60,625 nucleotides of DNA from Lachnospiraceae bacterium (lineage in GTDB: Bacteria; Bacillota; Clostridia; Lachnospirales; Lachnospiraceae), in NCBI GenBank assembly GCA_016282915.1, contig JAEELW010000023.1:1-60625 (forward strand), written 5' to 3'. Numbering within the stretch: position 1 is the first letter of the stretch; the number at the start of each line of letters is the position of its first letter. Both the position numbers and the translations under genes were made by a program. Positions 8,760 through 18,217 of this stretch are shown here, one piece after another. The notes below the pieces were generated by a model that saw only the letters and a program-made list of their open reading frames with translations, had not been told where the DNA came from and made no database searches.

Positions 8760-11700
8760 TCATTTCGCTTTTTTCACTTTGATGGTCAGTTTCTTCTCGG
8801 CGCCACCCGCAAAGCTCAGCTTCAGCTTCACGCTGCCGCTCTTTGCCTCCAGATCCTGGATATCGATCTCGTTCGGATCCAGTGCGTTTTTCTGTGCCTT
8901 GACTTTTTTGAGTTCCACGCCTGCTTCCGAGGGAACGATCGTATGGAACTTTCCGGCTCCGTCTCTATAGCTGCACACCACATTCACGCAGGCCTTCACC
9001 TCGCCCGCCGCATCCTTGTTGAGCGTCACAGCCGCGGAACGTACCTTCGGCATCGTCTTCTTCGCCTTTACTTTTGCAAGCGTAAAGCTCACAGGCTCAC
9101 TCACGCCCTCAAGAACAAGCTTCAGATTGATATCGCCGAGATTCAGTTTTTTCACATTGCGTTCGCCGCTGTAATCGATCAGGATGTTTCCTGCCCCGTC
9201 AAGCTCAGCAGTAAACTTCTCTGTCTCACTTGCAACGGAAAGGATCTTTGCTTCCGCCTCCTTAAAGACCGGCTCCACCAGCATCTTCTGCCCGCTCACC
9301 ACATCATACTTGCTGCGGACCTTCAGGGCCACTGCCTGCCCTACGGCCTTATCGCTGACCTTCACCTTCAGGTTCAGCTTTGCGTTTCCGCCCTTCTGGC
9401 TTATGGTCACGGTATAATTTCCGGTCTTGGTCTCGTCTTTTGCCATGAGCTTTAACATACCGCCGGCCGTCAGCTCCGCCACTTCGCTTCCCTTGGTGAT
9501 CTCGGCAGTCTCCGCGGTCACGGCTGCGCCGTTTAAGCTCACGGGGAATTCAAAATACTGTCCGCTGATCTTTTTGTTAAGGAGTACTACCTTGCGTCCG
9601 TCCAGGTCCACGCTCAGTAAATCTTTACTCACTGCCTTTACGCTGAACTTAAGTGCAATGGGACTTTCCCATACGCCCGGCTTATCAATGGTAAGCTTTG
9701 CGCCTTTAACTGCTGCCGGGGTCTTAAAGCTCACATAGCCGTCGCTGTCTCCGATTGCGTCGATGCTGCCGTATTTTACGGTCATGCCGCTTAAGTCGCA
9801 TGCTTCGTAATTGCCGTATTCCGTTTTCGCCAGCACCTGCGTTCTCACCGTTGTCTCCGCGCCGTCTCTGATCGTCACGGATTTTGTGACCAGTTTAAAT
9901 ACCGGCTTTACATACTGCACGGGGATCACATATACCGCCACTCCTGCGCTTCCCAGATCGAACTCGAGCACGGTATTGGCCGGCTTTGCGGCCTGCTTGC
10001 GGTTTACTCCGCTTTTCAGCTTCACGCTGATCGTATTTCCGTTCAGCTTTGCATCATAGTATTTTGCCGACTTTGCATTCTTATTCTCCACTTCACTGCC
10101 GCTGCTCAAAGCCGCGATCTCGAAGCTGCGCTCATCGGATTCAAAGAGGTTCCACATCTCCTCTTCAGCTGCAGCTTCTCCGGGGCCTGCAAGCACGACT
10201 CTCATCGCTTCATTGCCTTCCGCATCCGCGATCCTGGAAGCATCGTCACAGATCCGGCCTCCTGCAGGTTCCACGATCTGTACGTCATCCCCCAGCGTAA
10301 ACTTATGGGAAGCAGTCACGATGGCAGGATTGTTTTTCTCGGAGGTACTGTCCGCCGTAAGCTTTCCTCCGCTCATATGGAAAGCAGTCGCAACGATCGC
10401 CGTAGCGCCGGTTTCGGACTTCACTTCCACCGTTCCGCCGGAGACGGTAAAGTTTCTGCATTGAACCGGGTATGCCTGCCCGCTGTCCCTGATACGCAGG
10501 CTGCCTCCGGAAACCACGACATCCTGTGCATCGTTAGAGATCGCTTTAATGCTCATACCGCCTGTCATCTCAATGCTTACATTTCCGCCTGTGACATTGA
10601 GCTCGGTATCCAGCATGCCGTTCAACGTGGCATGGTCGCCGACTTCCTTTCCGACGATCTTCAGGCTTCCTCCGCTTACGAGGACACCACCGCCGGCCGT
10701 CAGCACATTGCACTTCGTTCTTGTACTGCTCTCAAGCACTGCATTTCCGCTGCGGATCTCCACTCTTCCCGAAGCTTTAAGTACCTCGGTCAGGGCGCCG
10801 TCCCCGGAGACATATGCATTTATTCTTCCGCCATCCAGGATAAAGTTCTTCGCATCGATCGCCGTTTTATCACCCTGGGCTGTCAGTTCACCGTCCCGGA
10901 CCATGATATCCTTCGCGATGATCGCTGTCGTACCATTGGCTGTGACCTTACCACCGTTTACCGTGATATCCGCTGCTTCGATCGCCCTTTTCTCATCCGA
11001 TGCCGCATTGAGCGTACCGCTGACCTGCAGCGCGCTGTTCTCCGCATAGACACCGTGTGATATTCCTTTTGCCGTCACATCGCCGTTAATGTTCAGCTTT
11101 CCTTTTGTATAGATCCCGTACATCGCCTCCTCGTTTTCGAGCTTCACCTTTCCTTCGATCGTCAGCTCATCACCGGAATAGATCTGGGCATCGTATGCAT
11201 CATGCTTGTTCAGGCCGCTCAGTTCACAGGCATCCCCGGTGAAGGTAAGGGTCCTGCTTTCCGGATCGTAGGAAGCCTTGCCTCCGGTCACGGACGGGAT
11301 ATCTCCCTTATTCTTATCGGTGACCTGCGTTTCACCAAGCCAAAGATCATAGAAGGTGTCCCCTTCGATCCGGGCATGCTTTGCAACTGTTGTTCCATCG
11401 CTTTCCACAACGGTCTTTTTATCGCTGCTGAGTTGTCCCTCTTTGGGAAGCGTTATTGCAACGCCTTCCGGAAGCTGAATCTCTTCCTTTGCCGCAAGCG
11501 CATACCCATCTCCCTGTGCATCAATTACGCCGGAGTTTAAGATGAGTTTTTTCCCGGCGTCAACAGCCGGTGATGTATCACTCCCCGTTGTCGCAAAGAG
11601 CCCTTCTCCCGCTACGGTGATATCACCCTTATCCGTCGATACCGCTGCTGCCACTATACTTTGCGCGTTCAGCCTTTTATTGATCTCGATCGAGCCCTGC

Positions 11701-13610
11701 TCGCCCATAGCTGCCACAGCCCAGTTCTTTGCGTACACATCGACCTTGCCGTCAAGGATCAGCTTTCCCGTTGTTCCGATCCCAAGCTGTACCTCCGGAT
11801 AATTAAGCGATATATCCCCTTTGATGGTCAGGTCGCCTTTCGTATAGATCTTTGAAGAGAAACCATCCTCATTGCACAGTCCTTCCACGCCGCTCACGTC
11901 GCCGGTAAAGCTCAGGGTATTCGTCATGGAATCGTAGGAAGCTTTGCCGCCGCTCACGGACGGGATCTCTCCCGCATTTTTACTGCTGACCTGCACTCCT
12001 CCTACCCACAGATCATAGAAAGTGACTTCCTCGATCCGGGCGTGCTTTGCTTGCGTTGTCCCGTCACTTTCCATCACGGTCGTATTATCCGTGCTGAGTT
12101 TTCCGCCTTCGGGAATGGTTATCCCATAGCCAGTTGGGATTTCTATCCCGCCTGTCGCCTTGATCGAATACACATCTCCGCTGGCATCAAGTACGCCGGA
12201 GTTTATGATCAGCTTTTTTCCGGTTTCAACAGCAGGTGTTGCTTTATTTGTCGTAGTTGCAAAAAGCCCTTCCCCTGCTACGATGATATCACCTGTTACC
12301 GATACCGCGCTTGCTACATAGGTGCTCGCTTCCAGCTTTCCGTTGATCTCAAGCGCCGTGTCAGTCCCTGTAGTGATCACAGCAAAGTTTTTGGCATACA
12401 CATTGATATCTCCATCAATGACCAGTTTTCCCGTAGTCCCGATCCCAAGCTGCACATCCATATAATTAAGCTGTGCTTTTCCTTTGATGGTCAGGTCGCC
12501 TTTCGCATAGATCTTCGAAGCGAAACCATCCTCATTGCACAGGCCTTCCACGCCGTTCACATCACCGGTAAAAGTAAGGGTCGCCGTTGCGGGATCGTAG
12601 CTTGCCTTTCCTCCGCTCACGCCCGGGATATCACTTTTATTCGTTTCACTGACGCGTGTATTTCCCAACCACAGATCGTAAAACACACCCAGATGGAAGG
12701 ATTTGGCCTCGTTCTCCTCTGCGTCCAGGATCTTCTTTCCGTCCGTGCTTACATGTCCGCCCACCGGCTCGACAAAAGTCAGAGAAGGATCGACCGAGAT
12801 CGAAACGTCTGCATTGATCGCCTGCTTATCACCGGCAGCCGTGATCTCACCGCCGTTTATGCCCGCCATAACAGTTTCTATTCCTACACCATCGCTGCCT
12901 GTCGCCACGGCACTGACCACACCACCATAGATCCTGAACTCACTGCCGGCACGGATCGCCTTTCCGTTTGCTCCGGCCGTAAGCGCATTGACTGTCCCGC
13001 CGTTTACGGTAAGCGTATCCGTATATATACCATTACCGTATTGTTCCACTGCTTCCGCGCAGAGCTCCGCACCGTCATTTATCTGCACTTTCCAGAAATA
13101 CACGGCACTGCGCGAATTATTTGTCGTTTTTGCCTGAAGCTTTCCGGAAACACTGAGTGTATCCGCGCTTCCATATACACTGTAGCTTTCCGTAGTCACA
13201 GAGATATCGGCGCCGGGCAGGATCTCGATATCCACGTCTTTGGCGGAACAGATACCGTTATGATTCTCCCCCTGTGCTGCCAGAACCGCCTTTCCGCCGA
13301 TCTTGATGGTTCTCTTTTCTGCCTTTTCTTCTGCATAGATCAGAGCGTACTCGTTTTCAGAAATCTCGTGCTCTCCTTCCACGCCCTCGAAATCCTCGAA
13401 GGTAAGCGTAGAGCTGGCATTATCAAAACTTGCCTTTCCCTTTCCCCTTACGTCATTGATCACCGTCTTTTCCGACGTAAACTGCTGGTCTCCTACCCAG
13501 ACACCATACTCCTCCGCCGCCTGCACCCTCAGTTCCGGGATGGGTACGCTCGCCAGTACCATGACCAGCGCCATCACCAGTCCCAACACACTCCTCTTTC
13601 CTTTCCTCAT
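8760..13610 (-). CDS. Giant secreted repeat protein B (1616 aa)
   Basis: Sec-exported paralogue of the protein at 3963. The start at 13610 (MRKGKRSVLG) is chosen because GGAAGGAGG stands 7 nt upstream; an upstream in-frame Met lacks such a site. The signal peptide ends near VQAAEE. Four modules open with the shared motif: YGVWVGDQQF (about 32), YDLWLGNTRV (about 307), YDLWVGGVQV (about 530) and YDLWLGETQV (about 752). The second and third are nearly identical at DNA level, pointing to recent duplication of a 665-670 bp unit. Each has GGKASYDP..TLTFTGDV followed by short-strand ladders. Residues 1147-1616 match the C-terminal region of protein A in order (e.g. KSVTIRDGAETTVRTQVL, YTVTISQKGG). 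No wall anchor is visible. The likely place is the cell surface or medium; function unknown. Confidence 0.85.
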   Translation of the reverse strand: MRKGKRSVLGLVMALVMVLASVPIPELRVQAAEEYGVWVGDQQFTSEKTVINDVRGKGKASFDNASSTLTFEDFEGVEGEHEISENEYALIYAEEKAEKRTIKIGGKAVLAAQGENHNGICSAKDVDIEILPGADISVTTESYSVYGSADTLSVSGKLQAKTTNNSRSAVYFWKVQINDGAELCAEAVEQYGNGIYTDTLTVNGGTVNALTAGANGKAIRAGSEFRIYGGVVSAVATGSDGVGIETVMAGINGGEITAAGDKQAINADVSISVDPSLTFVEPVGGHVSTDGKKILDAEENEAKSFHLGVFYDLWLGNTRVSETNKSDIPGVSGGKASYDPATATLTFTGDVNGVEGLCNEDGFASKIYAKGDLTIKGKAQLNYMDVQLGIGTTGKLVIDGDINVYAKNFAVITTGTDTALEINGKLEASTYVASAVSVTGDIIVAGEGLFATTTNKATPAVETGKKLIINSGVLDASGDVYSIKATGGIEIPTGYGITIPEGGKLSTDNTTVMESDGTTQAKHARIEEVTFYDLWVGGVQVSSKNAGEIPSVSGGKASYDSMTNTLSFTGDVSGVEGLCNEDGFSSKIYTKGDLTIKGDISLNYPEVQLGIGTTGKLILDGKVDVYAKNWAVAAMGEQGSIEINKRLNAQSIVAAAVSTDKGDITVAGEGLFATTGSDTSPAVDAGKKLILNSGVIDAQGDGYALAAKEEIQLPEGVAITLPKEGQLSSDKKTVVESDGTTVAKHARIEGDTFYDLWLGETQVTDKNKGDIPSVTGGKASYDPESRTLTFTGDACELSGLNKHDAYDAQIYSGDELTIEGKVKLENEEAMYGIYTKGKLNINGDVTAKGISHGVYAENSALQVSGTLNAASDEKRAIEAADITVNGGKVTANGTTAIIAKDIMVRDGELTAQGDKTAIDAKNFILDGGRINAYVSGDGALTEVLKASGRVEIRSGNAVLESSTRTKCNVLTAGGGVLVSGGSLKIVGKEVGDHATLNGMLDTELNVTGGNVSIEMTGGMSIKAISNDAQDVVVSGGSLRIRDSGQAYPVQCRNFTVSGGTVEVKSETGATAIVATAFHMSGGKLTADSTSEKNNPAIVTASHKFTLGDDVQIVEPAGGRICDDASRIADAEGNEAMRVVLAGPGEAAAEEEMWNLFESDERSFEIAALSSGSEVENKNAKSAKYYDAKLNGNTISVKLKSGVNRKQAAKPANTVLEFDLGSAGVAVYVIPVQYVKPVFKLVTKSVTIRDGAETTVRTQVLAKTEYGNYEACDLSGMTVKYGSIDAIGDSDGYVSFKTPAAVKGAKLTIDKPGVWESPIALKFSVKAVSKDLLSVDLDGRKVVLLNKKISGQYFEFPVSLNGAAVTAETAEITKGSEVAELTAGGMLKLMAKDETKTGNYTVTISQKGGNAKLNLKVKVSDKAVGQAVALKVRSKYDVVSGQKMLVEPVFKEAEAKILSVASETEKFTAELDGAGNILIDYSGERNVKKLNLGDINLKLVLEGVSEPVSFTLAKVKAKKTMPKVRSAAVTLNKDAAGEVKACVNVVCSYRDGAGKFHTIVPSEAGVELKKVKAQKNALDPNEIDIQDLEAKSGSVKLKLSFAGGAEKKLTIKVKKAK

Positions 13611-13813
13611 TGTCTGCCTCCTTCCGCGCATTCAAAAGCATGTAAAGCTCCGCCATGCAAAAAATTCCATGGCTATTTTACTATACACCAGATGCTTGAT
13701 TCTTTCAACGAAGAAGCGCAAAATCGACACCAGATGCAAAAAACAGCAAAAAAGGTCAAGGATGTCCAAAAACAGGTCCGTCCTCCCGGTTCTCCCATTG
13801 ATTCTCAAAATCG

Positions 13814-13840
13814 AAAAAACCGCGAGGTCCGTCCCCGCGG
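13814..13840 (-). terminator. Terminator-like hairpin in a GGGGACGG-type repeat element
   Basis: CCGCGAGG (13820-13827) pairs with CCCCGCGG (13833-13840), one wobble, around TCCGT. On the minus strand it is followed by six T. It belongs to a dispersed element also seen at about 18130 and 44675. The rest of 13632-13875 shows no gene. Confidence 0.5.
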
Positions 13841-13875
13841 CTCCTCACATTTCCGCAACGCCCGTAGCGCCAACC

Positions 13876-13912
13876 AAAAAAAGAGCTGCCACACAAATTA
13901 GTGCGACAGCTC
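13876..13912 (-). terminator. Terminator of the metalloprotease gene
   Basis: Arms 13883-13894 and 13901-13912 form a 12-bp stem with two G-U pairs and a 6-nt loop. On the minus strand it is followed by seven T, shortly after the stop at 13951. Confidence 0.8.
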
Positions 13913-13950
13913 CTTCTGAACAGCTGAATACTTACGGAACTCTGTCCGTT

Positions 13951-16900
13951 TTACTCGGCTTCTTCCTCACCCTCTGCTGCTGCTTTCTGATAGAGGAATT
14001 TCACCTTCTTCGTACCGCTGAGGGATCCGTCCTTATCGGCCTTGATGATGATGGTTCCGATCTTGCCGTCCTTTGCCTTGGATACGGTAATGGTATAGCC
14101 TTCCTTCACTTCCGCACCAAAAGCTTTCAGTACTACGGCATTGCTGAGATCGGCACCCTTCGCCAGCTCGTCTGCCTCACCCTCGATGATCAGGGCATAT
14201 TTCTTCAGATCCGCTCTGGGCGCATTCTTTACGGTACCTACCACCTTACCTTCAAGCTTCACCTCGTTCTCGCTTGTCTTGGCACTCTTGGGAACCAGAC
14301 TTACTGCGGTGGATTTCAGCTTCACCTTTACGATGGAGAAGCTCCTGGTCACGGTCTTCTTTGCATCCTTGACATTATCTGCCCATGCAACCCTCGGATA
14401 TTCGGAAACCTTTCTGTTTGCAGCCTGTGCCTCTTCCACGGTGATGAGCCTGATGACCACCTGCGGCCTGGAGCTCTTATCGGATACCTTTGTAAAGTCT
14501 CCCGTTCCCTTTTCGATCGTGTAGTCGATGCCCCTGGTCAGCACAACGCCTCCGGCCTTTACAACAATAGGCATATCCTCCAGTTTGATCTCGGAACCGG
14601 TATAAGCCTGATCACGGATCCCGGAAACGCTTAAGCTCTTCACCTTCTTGGGCGCGATCTCAAAAGTCCTGTATGCGGAACCGGTGTAGCTCTTCTTGCC
14701 GACGATCGTCACTCTTGCGGTACCGATGCCCACATTGTTGGAGTAAACCACTTTATAATCGGATGTCTTCAGTGTCACTTCATTACCTTCGGCATCTTTC
14801 ACAACAACGCTCTTTACCTTCGGCTTAACGGCCTTGCCGGTATACTGGGCGCTCTCAGCCTTCAGAGTGATGGTGGTGTTATCCTGGCTCAGGCATACAG
14901 GATTCTCTTTCGCGGGTACCACATCGAAGGTCACACTCTTCCTGGTATAGCCGGCATAGTTACCCTTACCATAGTAGCAAGCCGTTACGGTAGTGGGACT
15001 GTTAGGAGCTTCTGCAAAGAGATCGTCCAGGTTATCCTTGTCGTTGAACTTAACCGAGAAGTCCCTGCCGTTCACAAGCTGATTGTTGCTGCTGTCCTTC
15101 ATGTTAAGATAAGGCATAACAACGCTGTTCATGTTGCTGCTGTAAGTCAGGTTCGGGATCTCTTCCGGAACAAAACCGGCGATATCCTTCGGTGTAATCT
15201 CGAACTCCCGGGTATTCTTACCGGCATAGAGACCGATACCCTGCACGGTAACGGTAGCAAAGCCGACCTCTACGTTATCCTGATAGCTTACACTGTAATC
15301 CACATCCTTCTTCAGGGAGATGTACTTGCCGGTCTCGGGATTGTAAGCCTTGACCGTCGTCTTGGGCTCGATCGCCTTACCGGTGCATTCCGCGGTATAT
15401 ACGGTCTGATCACCGTCTTTGGACGCCTTGATGCCTGCGCCGGACAATGCGATCTCGGAATAGCAGAGCGTTACTTCGTTGGAATCGGAATAGATATCGC
15501 AGGCATTTACCCGGTTGGTCACCTTGATCCATACATATGCGTTTCTGGTCCACTTGGTATCGAAGTCACCGTCGGTGTTGAAGCAAATATAACCCTCTTC
15601 CCAGTCCTCATCATCACTGCAGGCTACATAGTAAGCCTGCCCGTCATCGCCTTCGGGGCAGTAGTAGATCTCGGTGTAGAGCAGGTCTTTGGCGTTTTCG
15701 CTCTCATCGTCATAAGCCACTTCCCATTCTACTTCAGCATACTCGGAATTCACATCGGCGTAGAGCAGATATCCCTCCGGAGTCTTTTCAAAATCGGTTC
15801 CCTCAAAATACGCATCAGCGGACATCTTCCAGAGATATTTCGGCTCGGAAGCCTTGACCACATCTTCAATGGTGCCGTTTGCGATTGCGAAATCGGCAGT
15901 CCCTTCGGGATACTCCGCATCAAAATGGAAGTGCTTTTCCTTCGGGATGGGATCTTTAAGATCACCGTTGCTGGGATTGTAGAAGCTGCCCCAGAACTCT
16001 ACCGCTGCAGGCTGTCCGTCCACCGGTGAAGTGATGATCCTGCCGTCCTTATCCAGGGCCGCAAAGGTATAGACATTCTTCTTATTTGCATCACTCTTGT
16101 AAACATCATCCAGTACTTCGATGAACTCCAGATCGCCGTCATAAGAGAAGAGCGGCGCCATATCGTTCACGGTTACGGAACCGTTCCCGGCACGATCCAG
16201 CCAGCCGTCTACCTCTACCATACGGGAGTCGCCCCAGCGGCAGTCATCATCATAGTAGAAATCATCCTCATCCGCGAAGAGTGTGTAGTCGCCTTCTTCC
16301 GCAGCGCTCAGGGAATTGCGGAAAACATCCACGTTTGTGACGGTCTCTTCGGAAGTTTCCCCGCCTGCAGCTTCCTTCTTTTCCTTCTTTACAAAGCTCT
16401 TGAAGAGCTGATCCCAGATGGGACCGGTGGTCCAGTAGTAACCGTCGCAGCCGGTGAAACCGGAGCCCATCCAGCTGATGGTGGGATACACCTCGCTGCC
16501 CGCTGCTTTACCGGTGGCAGGATCCACACCTGCCCAGCAGATGAACTTTTCCTGGGAAAGGCTGTAAGGATGCAGATTCAGATAGATCATGGTACCGAGA
16601 CCATTTTCATCTGCCTTGCCCTTCATGGATCCGTTGCCCCTGGCGTTAAACTCCTTCGGGGTCATCCAGTACTCATGAGCTCCGCTGTTGCTGGTGATCT
16701 CTGCACCGGTCACATAGTTACGTCCCTTGTAGCCGTTGGGAGCATAGTTCACATCGTTGTTCAGGCTGCCGCCGTCATACTCATCACCCACCTGATAGCA
16801 ATGCGCGATCTCGTGTGCAACCGTAGGGAACATATCCTTATCGGTGTAGGTGATGATATTTGCAGGCTTACCGAAGGTAAAGCCCTGTCCGCCGCCCTGG

Positions 16901-18015
16901 TCCTGACGATAAGGCACAAACGCAAGGATCAGATCGTAACGGTCCTTACCTTCTTTGTTCTTGGTCTGCAGCTTGCAGACCTCATCCCAGAGGTTCTTCT
17001 GGCCGTCGCCCTGAGCCACCACATCATACTTGGGATCGCTGCAGTCCAGCTCCTTGGCCTCCTCAAAGTTCACTTCGGCAATGGGATAGGTATCCAGCAG
17101 ATAGCTCTTCAGGTCTCCGAGCAGGGAGCTCCAGGGCTTTTCGCTGCCGTCTGCAGCGTAATAATTCATACTGCAGTTGTACGCCTTCTTGCCCTCGGGT
17201 GCACCACCTGTATAGCGGGCACTGTAATAGGTGTTGACCGGCACCACCAGAATGTTCAGGGGAACCGTCTCATAGAAATTCACGCCCAGGTTCTGCGCGA
17301 TCTCCTTATCTCCATCCTTGATATGGAAATTATAGGTTCCCTTATCCGGACCGTTGGCAAAGCTTGCGGTCGCATACCAGCCGTCAAGCTCGCAGAACTT
17401 GGTGTAAGCGCGCTTCACGCTGAAGTTGTCGCCGTTTGCGCTGAGCTCGGCATTGTCCGCCTCCTGCCCGTTTGTTACGGCCCTGGCTTCCATCTTGTAA
17501 TTCTTAACCGCTTCCTTGGCCTGATCCTCGGTCATGGAATCCGATCCGGGGATCTTGATCATGATAACGGTCTGCTTCTTTGCAACAAAATCGTTGATAT
17601 AGCTTTCCTGTCCGTCGTTGAGACCCGGATGCAGGCTCAGCCCCTGGTTGATCTCAACCCTTTCCATGCTGCTCTCGCCCTCGCCGACTGCTTCTTCCTC
17701 CCCGGCGCTCCCGATGGCAGGCTCATCTTCGCTGTTCTCATCATTGAGGACGATCTCTTCATTTCCGCTGTTCTCATCGCTGAGACCGTTCTCATCATTG
17801 ATGCCGGTCTCACCGCTTTCACTGATGTCATCTTTCTCACTGATGACATCATCGATGCTGACCTCATCTTCTTCCGGAGCATACGCTGCGGTGTTCTGCA
17901 TTCCGGCTGCGGCATACGACGTAAATGGCGTCGACGTAAATACCATAGCCAGACCGAGCCCCATTCCCAGAACCCTGGAAAAAGCGCTCTTTCCGAATAA
18001 CTGCTTTTTCTTCAT
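13951..18015 (-). CDS. Secreted zinc metalloprotease-like protein with Ig-like repeats (1355 aa)
   Basis: Exported protein starting at 18015 (MKKKQLFGK), with GGAGGGG 6 nt upstream. The signal peptide ends near TSYAAAG, followed by an acidic Asn/Ser-rich spacer to about residue 140. A zincin motif HEIAH lies at 401-405, with GDEY at 410-413. The spacing recalls IgA-peptidase-type (M64) metallopeptidases, whose third ligand lies in an ADEY-like motif, although the gap here is one residue shorter. GAHEYWMTPKEF and a Cys/Trp-rich stretch complete a catalytic region to about residue 560. The C-terminal half has repeats of the clostridial type YTGKAVKPKV...DYKVVYSNNVGIGTARVTIVGKKSYTG, usually surface spacers. 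A perfect -10 box stands upstream and a terminator follows. Extracellular protein degradation is likely; the substrate is unknown. Confidence 0.8.
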   Translation of the reverse strand: MKKKQLFGKSAFSRVLGMGLGLAMVFTSTPFTSYAAAGMQNTAAYAPEEDEVSIDDVISEKDDISESGETGINDENGLSDENSGNEEIVLNDENSEDEPAIGSAGEEEAVGEGESSMERVEINQGLSLHPGLNDGQESYINDFVAKKQTVIMIKIPGSDSMTEDQAKEAVKNYKMEARAVTNGQEADNAELSANGDNFSVKRAYTKFCELDGWYATASFANGPDKGTYNFHIKDGDKEIAQNLGVNFYETVPLNILVVPVNTYYSARYTGGAPEGKKAYNCSMNYYAADGSEKPWSSLLGDLKSYLLDTYPIAEVNFEEAKELDCSDPKYDVVAQGDGQKNLWDEVCKLQTKNKEGKDRYDLILAFVPYRQDQGGGQGFTFGKPANIITYTDKDMFPTVAHEIAHCYQVGDEYDGGSLNNDVNYAPNGYKGRNYVTGAEITSNSGAHEYWMTPKEFNARGNGSMKGKADENGLGTMIYLNLHPYSLSQEKFICWAGVDPATGKAAGSEVYPTISWMGSGFTGCDGYYWTTGPIWDQLFKSFVKKEKKEAAGGETSEETVTNVDVFRNSLSAAEEGDYTLFADEDDFYYDDDCRWGDSRMVEVDGWLDRAGNGSVTVNDMAPLFSYDGDLEFIEVLDDVYKSDANKKNVYTFAALDKDGRIITSPVDGQPAAVEFWGSFYNPSNGDLKDPIPKEKHFHFDAEYPEGTADFAIANGTIEDVVKASEPKYLWKMSADAYFEGTDFEKTPEGYLLYADVNSEYAEVEWEVAYDDESENAKDLLYTEIYYCPEGDDGQAYYVACSDDEDWEEGYICFNTDGDFDTKWTRNAYVWIKVTNRVNACDIYSDSNEVTLCYSEIALSGAGIKASKDGDQTVYTAECTGKAIEPKTTVKAYNPETGKYISLKKDVDYSVSYQDNVEVGFATVTVQGIGLYAGKNTREFEITPKDIAGFVPEEIPNLTYSSNMNSVVMPYLNMKDSSNNQLVNGRDFSVKFNDKDNLDDLFAEAPNSPTTVTACYYGKGNYAGYTRKSVTFDVVPAKENPVCLSQDNTTITLKAESAQYTGKAVKPKVKSVVVKDAEGNEVTLKTSDYKVVYSNNVGIGTARVTIVGKKSYTGSAYRTFEIAPKKVKSLSVSGIRDQAYTGSEIKLEDMPIVVKAGGVVLTRGIDYTIEKGTGDFTKVSDKSSRPQVVIRLITVEEAQAANRKVSEYPRVAWADNVKDAKKTVTRSFSIVKVKLKSTAVSLVPKSAKTSENEVKLEGKVVGTVKNAPRADLKKYALIIEGEADELAKGADLSNAVVLKAFGAEVKEGYTITVSKAKDGKIGTIIIKADKDGSLSGTKKVKFLYQKAAAEGEEEAE

Positions 18016-18075
18016 GTTTACCCCTCCAATTTGGTATTTTGATATTTCCTGCGATCCTTTTGACCACGATTTTTT

Positions 18076-18104
18076 ATTATACCTGCAGATCCTATACAAA
18101 GCAA
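18076..18104 (-). promoter_or_regulatory. Promoter of the metalloprotease gene
   Basis: On the minus strand, TTGCTT (99-104 of 18 kb, i.e. 18099-18104) and a perfect TATAAT (18076-18081) are 17 bp apart, about 60 nt before the ATG at 18015. The -35 box keeps only TTG. Confidence 0.6.
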
Positions 18105-18129
18105 GACCGCATAAAGATCACAACATAAG

Positions 18130-18166
18130 CGAAAAAAACCACGAGCTCCGTCCCGCGGTTTTTTCG
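18130..18166 (-). terminator. Terminator of the ABC exporter genes, in a repeat element
   Basis: A near-symmetric hairpin (CGAAAAAA...CCGCGGTTTTTTCG type, loop TCCG) is followed on the minus strand by seven T. It lies 50 nt beyond the permease stop at 18218. Next to it, at 18170-18220, is GCCGTCCCCCTGTCTT with repeated CCTGTCTTTA. This is the same class of element as at 13770-13840 and 44665-44720. Confidence 0.65.
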
Positions 18167-18217
18167 ATGAAGACAAAAGGGCCGTCCCCCTGTCTTCACC
18201 CCTGTCTTTACCTGTCT

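Noticed and set aside
12042-13901. Long plus-strand open frame of about 619 codons opposite secreted protein B
   Set aside because: It has no ribosome site or recognisable domain, and mirrors the codon structure of the clearly coding minus strand, so it is a shadow.
16570-18000. Long plus-strand frame opposite the metalloprotease
   Set aside because: It runs antisense to a gene with signal peptide, zinc motif and repeats; the hydrophobic translation is a by-product of the opposite strand.
3963-18015. LPXTG, SLH or choline-binding wall anchors in the giant exported proteins
   Set aside because: The C-termini were read to the end and consist of Lys-rich beta repeats without any such motif or terminal membrane helix.
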